From: Candidatus Peregrinibacteria bacterium GW2011_GWA2_33_10
GTDB lineage: Bacteria > Patescibacteriota > Gracilibacteria > UBA1369 > GWC2-33-13
Assembly: GCA_000989565.1 (NCBI GenBank)
Contig: LBOO01000006.1
Coordinates: forward strand, 1-56,154
Reading direction: 5' to 3'
Length of the DNA stretch: 56,154 nt
Position 1 is the stretch's first letter. Each line of letters starts with the position of its first letter. Shown here piece after piece: positions 9,011 through 15,281 of this stretch. The notes below the pieces were generated by a model, which had not been told where the DNA came from, searched no databases, and saw nothing but the letters and a program-made list of their open reading frames with translations. The translations under genes and the position numbers were made by a program.

Positions 9011-9039
9011 TTGACGGAATAAAAAGTCTGGAATAGTAT
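9011..9039 (+). promoter_or_regulatory. ssb promoter
   Basis: TTGACG at 9011-9016 and TAGTAT at 9034-9039 have a 17-nt spacer, about 40 nt before the ssb ATG. Confidence 0.65.
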
Positions 9040-9081
9040 CCTAATACTTTTTGATATTTTTGTATTTTAAAACCAAATATT

Positions 9082-9549
9082 ATGGCAGTATGTTTAAATC
9101 GCGCGCAAATTATTGGCAATTTAACAAGAGATCCTGAAGTCAGACAAACACCTCAGGGTGTTTCTGTAGCGACTTTTGGAGTGGCAACCAATTATACTTG
9201 GAATGATAATAATGGTCAGAAGCAAGAAAAAGCTGAATTTCACAATGTCGTGGTTTGGCGAAAATTGGCTGAAATATGCGCTCAATATTTAAAAAAAGGC
9301 TCGAAAGTTTTTATTGAAGGCAAGATGCAAACAAGAGATTGGACCGGAGAAGATGGAGTTAAAAGGTATAAAACGGAAATTATCGCGGAGAATATGATCA
9401 TGCTTGATAGAAAAGGCGATATGGGTGATCACTCGGGGATGAATTATATTCCTAATGAAGACAGGAAAAGTCAAAATAAGATAAATAATAATGAGGAAAG
9501 TCCGGTGCCGGTTGAGGAAGAAGTGAAGTTGGAAGATTTGCCGTTTTAG
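9082..9549 (+). CDS. ssb: single-stranded DNA-binding protein
   Basis: The protein has 155 residues with the bacterial SSB OB-fold: LNRAQIIGNLTRDPEVRQTP at the N-terminus, VATFGVATN, EFHNVVVWRKLAEICAQYL, KGSKVFIEGKMQTRDW and a later IIAENMIML. A flexible linker follows, and the chain ends in the acidic EDLPF, a variant of the DDIPF tip that recruits replication and repair proteins. The length is normal for a homotetrameric SSB. It is a single-gene unit with its own promoter, and a hairpin follows the stop. Confidence 0.95.
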   Translation: MAVCLNRAQIIGNLTRDPEVRQTPQGVSVATFGVATNYTWNDNNGQKQEKAEFHNVVVWRKLAEICAQYLKKGSKVFIEGKMQTRDWTGEDGVKRYKTEIIAENMIMLDRKGDMGDHSGMNYIPNEDRKSQNKINNNEESPVPVEEEVKLEDLPF

Positions 9550-9560
9550 AGAATAAATTT

Positions 9561-9607
9561 CGTAATCCGTAATCCGTAATTCGTAAATGGAAAATTTTTT
9601 ACGAATT
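9561..9607 (+). repeat. heptamer tandem repeat running into a 10-bp hairpin
   Basis: CGTAATC occurs twice in a row, followed by the variant CGTAATT. The last copy runs into AATTCGTAAA (9578-9587), which pairs perfectly with TTTACGAATT (9598-9607). It sits between ssb and leuA and may end ssb transcription. Confidence 0.6.
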
Positions 9608-9689
9608 ATGACTATATTAAATTTACAATTGAAATCAGGATATTTTCAGTATAGATTTTTAAAAAGAATTATTATCCTAATTTTAATTT

Positions 9690-11213
9690 ATGCTTAATGA
9701 TTATGTTAAGATTTTTGATACTACTTTGCGGGACGGGGAGCAGTCGCCCGGATGCAGCATGAATATTGAAGAGAAAGTGAGACTGGCAAAACAGTTGGAG
9801 AAGTTGGGAGTGGATACTATTGAAGCGGGGTTTCCGATTGCTTCTCCTGATGATTTTTCCGCGGTTTCCGAGATTTCCGCAATTTTGAAAAATGCGGAAG
9901 TTTGCGGTTTGGCGAGAGCATTGGAGAAAGATATAAAAAAAGCTTGGGATGCTATTAAAAAAGCGAAAAAACCGAGAATACATACTTTTTTAGCGACTAG
10001 TGACATTCATTTGAAATATAAATTAAAAATGACTCGAAAAGAAGCTTTGAAACAAGCTGTTTTAATGGTTAAGTATGCAAAAAGTCTTTGTGATCGCGTG
10101 GATTTTTCTCCGGAAGATGCCGCAAGGTCAGATAAATTGTATTTGTATGAAGTTTTGTCCGCGGTGATTGAGGCCGGAGCGGATACTATCAATATTCCGG
10201 ATACGGTTGGTTATGCCATGCCAGAGGAATTCGGGGAATTGATCGCGGATATTATTAAAAATGTGCCGTTAATAAAGAAAAAAAATATTATTGTGTCTAC
10301 TCATTGTCATAATGATTTGGGTTTGGCTGTGGCAAATTCATTGGCCGGAGTGATTAATGGAGCAAGTCAAATCGAGTGTACGATTAATGGGATTGGGGAA
10401 AGGGCGGGGAATGCTTCTCTTGAAGAAGTTGTTATGGCAATAAGCACGAGAAAAGGATTTTTTAATTTAAAAACAGGAATCATTACTAAGGAAATTTATC
10501 CGACAAGTAAATTGTTAACGCAAATTACCGGAGTTAAAGTGCAGCCCAATAAAGCCATTGTAGGTGCGAATGCGTTTGCTCATGAGGCCGGGATTCATCA
10601 GGATGGAATTTTAAAACAAAGAGAAACTTATGAGATCATGAAGCCGGAAGATTTGGGTATAAATAAAACAAAGTTGATTTTGGGAAAGCATTCGGGGAGT
10701 CATGCTTTTAATGACAGGTTGAATGAGTTGGGATTTAATTTGAATAAAGAAGAATTGGAAGACGCATTTATAAAATTTAAAGTTTTGGCTGATAAAAAAA
10801 AGAATGTTTATGATGAAGATATTGCTTTGATCGCTTCGGAATCGGGGAAAGTTATAAAAGAAACATATATTTTGAAGACTTTAAATGTAGTTTGCGGCAC
10901 ACATGGATTGCCTACGGCGTCTATTATTTTGATTGATAAAGATGGGAAAGAACATGCTGAAGCTAAAATCGGAGATGGCCCCGTGGATGCCATTTATCAG
11001 GCAGTCAACAGCATTTTGGGTATTAAAAATAAACTTTTGGAATTTTTGATAAAAGAAGTTACGGAAGGCATTGACGCGCAAGCGGTTGTAACAGTTAAAT
11101 TGGAAATTGAAGATAAAGTATATTTTGGTCGAGGTTCAAGCACTGATATAGTTGTAGCCAGCGCGCACGCGTATTTGAACGCTTTGAATAAATATTTGGC
11201 TTTGAATGTATAA
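9690..11213 (+). CDS. leuA: 2-isopropylmalate synthase
   Basis: The protein has 507 residues, full length for LeuA with its regulatory domain. The TIM-barrel motifs are intact: FDTTLRDGEQSPGCSM at the N-terminus, IEAGFPIASPDD, STHCHNDLGLAVANS with the metal-binding HxH, GIGERAGNASLEEV and HEAGIHQDG. Residues ~385-507 form the C-terminal LeuA dimerisation/allosteric domain, ending GRGSSTDIVVASAHAYLNAL. The enzyme condenses acetyl-CoA with 2-oxoisovalerate at the first committed step to leucine. No leuB, leuC or leuD is in the window, which is odd for a CPR genome with poor amino-acid synthesis. A homocitrate or citramalate synthase role is possible, but the sequence reads as canonical LeuA. 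No Shine-Dalgarno is present. Confidence 0.92.
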   Translation: MLNDYVKIFDTTLRDGEQSPGCSMNIEEKVRLAKQLEKLGVDTIEAGFPIASPDDFSAVSEISAILKNAEVCGLARALEKDIKKAWDAIKKAKKPRIHTFLATSDIHLKYKLKMTRKEALKQAVLMVKYAKSLCDRVDFSPEDAARSDKLYLYEVLSAVIEAGADTINIPDTVGYAMPEEFGELIADIIKNVPLIKKKNIIVSTHCHNDLGLAVANSLAGVINGASQIECTINGIGERAGNASLEEVVMAISTRKGFFNLKTGIITKEIYPTSKLLTQITGVKVQPNKAIVGANAFAHEAGIHQDGILKQRETYEIMKPEDLGINKTKLILGKHSGSHAFNDRLNELGFNLNKEELEDAFIKFKVLADKKKNVYDEDIALIASESGKVIKETYILKTLNVVCGTHGLPTASIILIDKDGKEHAEAKIGDGPVDAIYQAVNSILGIKNKLLEFLIKEVTEGIDAQAVVTVKLEIEDKVYFGRGSSTDIVVASAHAYLNALNKYLALNV

Positions 11214-11230
11214 AATTTACAAATAAAATC

Positions 11231-11495
11231 AGGGTGTTAATCTGAATTGGGCACTTGCATAACCATACAAAATTTAGAAGGTTATCAGAGGTGAGATTAA
11301 CACCCTGCAGTAGTTACGACTCAAAGTTGATTATTCTAAGCTACGTATTTAAATTTGAGATTTTGAAGTAGAGAATATCAACTTATATATAGAGCCGGGC
11401 AAAAGGTTGCGACTTTTAAGTGGGCCTTAAGCCGGTCTCCCTACCGTTCTTTGGTAGAGGTATTTTTATAACCGGACACTACCATTCGGTTTTTT
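11231..11495 (+). ncRNA. candidate structured RNA 1 (unidentified)
   Basis: No protein gene lies between 11214 and 11921. This first half folds strongly. AGGGTGTTAATCT (11231-11243) pairs perfectly with 11294-11306 and encloses ATAACC/GGTTAT. AAGTTGAT plus ATTCT (11324-11337) pairs with 11372-11384, broken by one bulged base, and encloses CTAC/GTAG. AAAAG/CTTTT and CTACC/GGTAG hairpins follow. The block closes with AACCG/CGGTT and a T-run at 11470-11495 that looks like a terminator. I looked for tmRNA, RNase P, SRP, 6S and T-box signatures and found none. The strand is inferred from the terminator. Confidence 0.5.
11470..11495 (+). terminator. possible intrinsic terminator of RNA 1
   Basis: AACCG (11470-11474) pairs with CGGTT (11487-11491) and is followed at once by a run of T. 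The stem is short (5 bp), so this is moderate evidence. Confidence 0.45.
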
Positions 11496-11512
11496 ATATT
11501 TGTGTTTGTTTT

Positions 11513-11833
11513 ATTCCTCAAGTGTAAAAGAAGAGGAATTTAAGTTTTAAGCCCCGATAGAGGCTATAAGAAACGGTAAGTTGGTTGTTGTCGCGTCAAC
11601 CATCGAAAAGTAGGGAGAGAAAGACTTGAAATTACATTCTGAAGGCGCATCTGCAAGCCAATATTAAAATTTTTGATCCTCACGTAGCAACACTACGCTG
11701 CGGTCAAAAATTTTAATTTTAGCTCACATCTGCACCTTCAGAATGCAATTTCATGATCTATAAATTTTGAAAAAGCCTTATCTCTTTCTACTTTTTTACT
11801 CCTTCGCTAAAGCTACGGAGTATATTTTTTTTT
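11513..11833 (+). ncRNA. candidate structured RNA 2 with 125-nt hairpin (unidentified)
   Basis: The second half of the gap begins with ATTCCTC/GAGGAAT, then small AGCC/GGCT and TGGTTG/CAACCA hairpins. A long arm spans 11628-11752: GAAATT/AATTTC, CATTCTGAAGG/CCTTCAGAATG, an internal loop carrying CATCTGCA on both sides, a 16-bp A/T stem (11663-11678 with 11702-11717, one G-U pair) and a CGTAG/CTACG tip. AAAAGTAG (11606) and CTACTTTT (11788) close it from outside. A terminator follows at 11797. A long rod with an internal bubble and about 190 nt between the outer pairs recalls 6S RNA, but I see no diagnostic 6S sequence. It could also be a non-transcribed inverted repeat. Confidence 0.5.
11797..11833 (+). 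terminator. intrinsic terminator
   Basis: TACTCC (11797-11802) pairs with GGAGTA (11817-11822) around a GCT/AGC inner stem, followed by a run of nine T. It would end a transcript from the structured region before gmk. Confidence 0.65.
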
Positions 11834-11921
11834 AAAATATTTTGTGTTATATTGTTTCTGTTTTTTAAAGAGCAATTTTTAAACATCAGTATATAGTAAT
11901 ATAATTTAATATCTTTGTCAA

Positions 11922-12494
11922 ATGAATGAAAAACTCTTTTTAATCGTTGGTCCATCGGGAGTGGGGAAGGGAACAGTTATTGACCATTTGAAGCGGATTT
12001 ATCCGCAATTCGTTTTCCCTGTTTCTTATACTACTCGAGAAAAAAGGCCAAGGGAAAAAGATGGAGATGTGTATCATTTTATTTCTAAAGAGGAATTTAA
12101 AAAAAATATTGCAGAGGATAAATTCTTAGAATATGCGCGTGTTCATAGTGATAATTTTTATGGTACTTTAAAAGAGCCTATTTTGACTGCTTTGCAAAAA
12201 GGTAAAAATGTGGTTAGGGAAGTGGATATTCAGGGTTTTGAAAGTATTAAAAATAGAATTCCTAAAGAAAATTTGGTTTCTATATTTTTATATATTAATA
12301 ATTGGGAAGATTTAAAAGGCAGGATTATGCGTCGTCATCCTGAGTCTGAAGAGGAAATTGCCCAAAGAGAACAAAGTTTCGAACATGAAATGGCAAAAAG
12401 ATTTTTATGCGATTATCAGGTGGAAAGCAGGGAAGGGGATATCGAAGGGTGTGTAACGGAAGTGGAGGAGATTGTGAAAAGGTCTCTATTGTAA
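11922..12494 (+). CDS. gmk: guanylate kinase
   Basis: The protein has 190 residues. The P-loop is LIVGPSGVGKGTV, followed by the GMP-binding segment VSYTTREKRPREKDGDVYHF, the lid-flanking EYARVHSDNFYGT, a modified VVREVDIQGFESI (usually LDIDxQG) and a basic lid IMRRHPESEEEIAQRE. It phosphorylates GMP to GDP with ATP. A TATAAT hexamer at 11900-11905 is 16 nt before the ATG, so the leader is very short. The 3' end overlaps the convergent lipoprotein gene by 9 nt, with no terminator between them. Confidence 0.93.
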   Translation: MNEKLFLIVGPSGVGKGTVIDHLKRIYPQFVFPVSYTTREKRPREKDGDVYHFISKEEFKKNIAEDKFLEYARVHSDNFYGTLKEPILTALQKGKNVVREVDIQGFESIKNRIPKENLVSIFLYINNWEDLKGRIMRRHPESEEEIAQREQSFEHEMAKRFLCDYQVESREGDIEGCVTEVEEIVKRSLL

Positions 12495-14045
12495 CAATAT
12501 TTCTATTTCCTCGCTTTCATCATTTTCCGGCAAGCCTGACGGATTTGCTTTAATAAATCTTAAAGTTCCGGTTTGTTTCTCGCTAACGGTGTACGTTATG
12601 GGTTGAGATTTGAATGGGACTTGGTTTACAGTCATCCATTCTCCTTGTGCGGTTGCTAGAACTTCTTTAAGAAGGTTTCCGTTTTTATCCAGAAGTTGAA
12701 TATTAAAAATAGCTTCAAAATACCAATTTCCCGGGACATCTCCTTCTATTATTATAGGCGAAGTTAATTGTTGTCCCGGATTTATATTGTTTAATTTTAT
12801 GTTATTTAATGTAGAAATATATTTGTCATTCGTCGGTTCTTCATTATTGCCGGTATGTTTTTCAGAATTATAAGTTAATTTATAAATGCTTCCTCGTAAA
12901 TCATCTGTTATATAAGCCAAACCTCCGGGGTAAATTTTTATTTGAACTGGTCTTCCTGTGACATTTCCGTTTTCATCAAGCCATCCTGTGATAAAATCTT
13001 CTTCTCCCTCAAATTCACCATTTTCATCAAGTTTATAGCGAACGATTTTATATCCGATTTTTTCTTGAGGAAAGATTGAGCCATGATGAGAAACTATTAG
13101 GTTAAACCACATTTTTTCAGGCCATCCTTCTTCAGGGATAAAATCTAAACCTAATGGAGCAGAATGCGCCGGTATTTCAATTTTTGGAGTTTGTGTTGTT
13201 TTGCAGTATTCTTCATTTATATTGGAATTTTTAACTGTGTTGTCATAAATTTTATTGCCGTAACAATATGGCCAACCATAATTTGAATTTTCTTTTATGA
13301 TATTAATTTCATCAGGTGGTAGCTTATCCCCTAAATGATCGCTGCCCATATCTGTCGCCCAAATTTCACCATTAACAGGGTGGGTTACAAAAAACACTGA
13401 ATTTCGTAAACCTGAAGCAACTTTTTTAAAATCTGTTCCGTCAGGCTTCATGGAATAAATACTTGCTCTTAATTCATTCTGTTCTGTGCAAATGTCGCAT
13501 GAAGAACCGATAGAAACGTATAAACGGCCATCCGGTCCAAAATCTATGGTTCTGGTGATATGTCTTCCTGCATTTGGTAAATCCGCGATTTTATGCGGCG
13601 TGTCGTCTGAGTATAGAGCTACGCGGGAAATTTTATCGGATTCGGCAAAATAAAGTTCCATATTGTTTTGAGGATTTAAAACTATGCCATGAGGTGCATT
13701 CAGGTTTTTAAAAACATCATTGGTTTTTAACACATTCCCTTTTTCATCTGTTTCTAACATGGAGATTATTCCTTCAGTTGTTCGACTTACCCAAATATTT
13801 CCGAATTGATCAGGATGAGTCATAATTCGTATACCTTTTAAATTTTTAGCCCACTCAGTAATTGTAAAGTTGGCGGGGATTTTTAAATTTAAGGTGGTAT
13901 TGTCAATGCCTTGGTCATTGTTAGGCTCACCATTCGTCTGATTATCTCCATTATTATTTGTATTTTCGGGTGGTAGCGCCGTGCTGCACGCATTTATAAA
14001 AATTAATAGAGATAGAAGTAAAAAAATGAAGATTTTTTTAGACAT
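12486..14045 (-). CDS. PQQ-type sugar dehydrogenase-like lipoprotein with Gmad2 domain
   Basis: The protein has 519 residues. The N-terminus is a lipoprotein signal with lipobox FINAC, giving a lipidated Cys near residue 20, then a Pro/Asn/Gly-rich linker. Residues ~55-385 form a six-bladed propeller of the glucose/sorbosone dehydrogenase (GSDH) group: LNAPHGIVLNPQ, RTIDFGPDGRLYVSIGSSCD, ASGLRNSVF, NYGWPYCYG and AHSAPLGLDFIP are its blade motifs. The C-terminal ~90 residues (SPIIIEGDVPGNWYFEA ... GEWMTVNQVPF ... NPSGLP) match the Gmad2 immunoglobulin-like domain of surface proteins. By family it would oxidise sugars with PQQ outside the cell. No PQQ genes are seen here, so the cofactor would have to be scavenged. 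It has its own promoter and ends convergently with gmk. Confidence 0.85.
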   Translation of the reverse strand: MSKKIFIFLLLSLLIFINACSTALPPENTNNNGDNQTNGEPNNDQGIDNTTLNLKIPANFTITEWAKNLKGIRIMTHPDQFGNIWVSRTTEGIISMLETDEKGNVLKTNDVFKNLNAPHGIVLNPQNNMELYFAESDKISRVALYSDDTPHKIADLPNAGRHITRTIDFGPDGRLYVSIGSSCDICTEQNELRASIYSMKPDGTDFKKVASGLRNSVFFVTHPVNGEIWATDMGSDHLGDKLPPDEINIIKENSNYGWPYCYGNKIYDNTVKNSNINEEYCKTTQTPKIEIPAHSAPLGLDFIPEEGWPEKMWFNLIVSHHGSIFPQEKIGYKIVRYKLDENGEFEGEEDFITGWLDENGNVTGRPVQIKIYPGGLAYITDDLRGSIYKLTYNSEKHTGNNEEPTNDKYISTLNNIKLNNINPGQQLTSPIIIEGDVPGNWYFEAIFNIQLLDKNGNLLKEVLATAQGEWMTVNQVPFKSQPITYTVSEKQTGTLRFIKANPSGLPENDESEEIEILLQ

Positions 14046-14069
14046 AGTTATTTTTTTAAATTATTTATT

Positions 14070-14098
14070 ATAATATTTGGTAAAGTTTTTTTTGTCAA
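14070..14098 (-). promoter_or_regulatory. promoter of the GSDH lipoprotein gene
   Basis: On the minus strand a perfect TTGACA (14093-14098) is 17 nt from TATTAT (14070-14075), 25 nt before the ATG at 14045. Confidence 0.75.
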
Positions 14099-14167
14099 AT
14101 AAAGGAATCTCATTTAATAATAAAAACTTAAATAGGGAAATTGTATTACGTTTAATATTTTTCGGCA

Positions 14168-14196
14168 TTGACAGTTATTTGTTTTTATGTTAGGAT
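14168..14196 (+). promoter_or_regulatory. promoter that fixes the start of the next gene
   Basis: A perfect TTGACA (14168-14173) is 17 nt from TAGGAT (14191-14196). The in-frame ATG at 14187 lies inside the promoter, so translation must start later, at 14229. Confidence 0.7.
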
Positions 14197-14228
14197 TCGA
14201 TCTTGTAAAAAATTATAACCATACGATT

Positions 14229-14657
14229 ATGGCAGAAAAACAAATTTTTATTCCTGATTCTGAAATCGTTACTCACCATGACAGAGAATGGAATTCAGAA
14301 CTCAAAATTAAAGATTCTGAGAATTGTTCGGGATGTCAATATTCAAGATTTTTATCAGTTAATAACCCATCTGTAGAAGTAGGATCAGTACAATTTGATG
14401 CGTGTAAACGTAATGAAATGATTGGTACAGAAAATGCAGGACAAAAAGTTGATTGTATTATGGAGGAAGTTGCACCGGAAGTTGCTAATTTTATATCTGT
14501 AATGCGAAGTGAATATCCTCATTCAGTGATTAATCCTAATCAAGTAACTCAAAGAGTATTGGTGGGATTAAGAGAAAGCTTAAACTCTTTAGAACCTAAA
14601 CAGATTAAAGATAGAATTAGTTCAGTTTTAAAAGATATAATGACAGAATTAAGATAG
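14229..14657 (+). CDS. hypothetical Cys-containing protein
   Basis: The protein has 142 residues from the ATG at 14229 (MAEKQIFIPDSEIV). The notable part is NCSGCQYSRF, a CxxC, followed by a lone Cys in FDACKRNEM and another in VDCIMEE. Four such cysteines could bind zinc or an iron-sulfur cluster. The C-terminal half (VTQRVLVGLRESLNSL ... ISSVLKDIMTEL) looks helical. I do not recognise a family. The gene is monocistronic, with a strong promoter and a near-perfect terminator. The upstream ATG at 14187 is rejected because it falls within the promoter. Confidence 0.7.
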   Translation: MAEKQIFIPDSEIVTHHDREWNSELKIKDSENCSGCQYSRFLSVNNPSVEVGSVQFDACKRNEMIGTENAGQKVDCIMEEVAPEVANFISVMRSEYPHSVINPNQVTQRVLVGLRESLNSLEPKQIKDRISSVLKDIMTELR

Positions 14658-14675
14658 AAATGCGTTTTTATATTT

Positions 14676-14704
14676 AAAAAAGACCTAAATTTTAGGTCTT
14701 TTTT
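14676..14704. terminator. strong symmetric intrinsic terminator
   Basis: AAAAAGACCTAAA pairs with TTTAGGTCTTTTT. Flanking A and T runs let it work on both strands. It ends the 14229-14657 transcript just before tRNA-Gln. Confidence 0.9.
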
Positions 14705-14764
14705 AATTTGTAATATTGATTTTGGCAAAATTAGTTAGTATCTTATATCAGGCTTTTTAAATTT

Positions 14765-14839
14765 TGGGGTGTCGCCAAGTGGTAAGGCAGCGGTTTCTGG
14801 AACCGCCATTCGGGGGTTCGAATCCCTCCACCCCAGCCA
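14765..14839 (+). tRNA. tRNA-Gln (CTG)
   Basis: The sequence folds as a cloverleaf: acceptor TGGGGTG/CACCCCA, the D-arm CGCCAAGTGGTAAGGC, anticodon loop TTCTGGA with CTG, the T-arm GGGTTCGAATCCC and encoded CCA at 14837-14839. It closely resembles the well-known bacterial glutamine tRNA. Confidence 0.95.
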
Positions 14840-15062
14840 GTGATTTGAACCCCCAAAAGTGGACACGGGTACAGGTTTTTTTGTTAGGTTTTACGGTTTA
14901 AAGGAGAAGTGTGAAGGGGTACAAAATTCAAGAATTTTAGGAAAGATAACCACCTCGAATGACGCGACCGCCAAATCTCTCATGAGGAAAATTAGGGGAG
15001 ACTTTGTCCAGAGTAACCTCGCGAATAGGAGTACTGAAGCCGAAATCAGGGATAGTGCCGTT
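14840..15062. other. region of atypical composition next to tRNA-Gln
   Basis: Directly after the tRNA CCA lies ~220 bp with visibly higher G+C than its surroundings. Both strands have partial open frames but no recognisable protein. A + frame beginning GTG at 14859 contains SLANRSTEAEIRDSAVL-like text (SNLANRSTEAEIRDS in this copy), and the minus strand reads EVTLDKVSPNFPHERFGG. Neither has a convincing start. The position at a tRNA 3' end suggests a scar of an integrated element. This is inference; no integrase or flanking direct repeat of the tRNA end was found. Confidence 0.35.
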
Positions 15063-15254
15063 CTAAAAAACATATTGGGAATATCTTGTAACTTCTCTTG
15101 CATTATGCATATATTGATCAATTGTTTTATATTTAAAACATTTTTTTAAAAAGATTCCATATTCTTTTTTCGATAAATTATCGAAATCTATTTTTTGTTC
15201 TTTTTTTATTTTCCTTAGCCCATAGTCCTGGATTCTTTTGATTTTGTCTTCCAT
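15063..15254 (-). CDS. small basic hypothetical protein (63 aa)
   Basis: The reading frame starts MEDKIKRIQDYGLRKIKKEQ and is AT-rich and lysine-rich like local genes. It is transcribed away from the CHAT protease gene. A TATAAT hexamer on the minus strand overlaps the -10 of the divergent gene, 11 nt before this ATG. Its C-terminal end runs into the atypical sequence next to tRNA-Gln, so it may be truncated. No family was recognised. It could be a chance frame; the divergent -10 is the main support. Confidence 0.4.
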   Translation of the reverse strand: MEDKIKRIQDYGLRKIKKEQKIDFDNLSKKEYGIFLKKCFKYKTIDQYMHNAREVTRYSQYVF

Positions 15255-15281
15255 TTATGTTAACATTATAAGATATTTTAA

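Noticed and set aside
11231-11833. tmRNA, RNase P RNA or SRP RNA in the leuA-gmk gap
   Set aside because: I found no tRNA-like ends or tag frame, no RNase P conserved core and no SRP tetraloop motif on either strand, so no known class is assigned.
14187-14228. Longer N-terminus for the Cys protein starting at 14187
   Set aside because: The ATG lies between the -35 and -10 boxes of a clear promoter, so it cannot be in the transcript.
14859-15149. 96-residue plus-strand reading frame after tRNA-Gln
   Set aside because: GTG start without context, no recognisable domain and a frame crossing a composition boundary; kept only as part of the atypical region.
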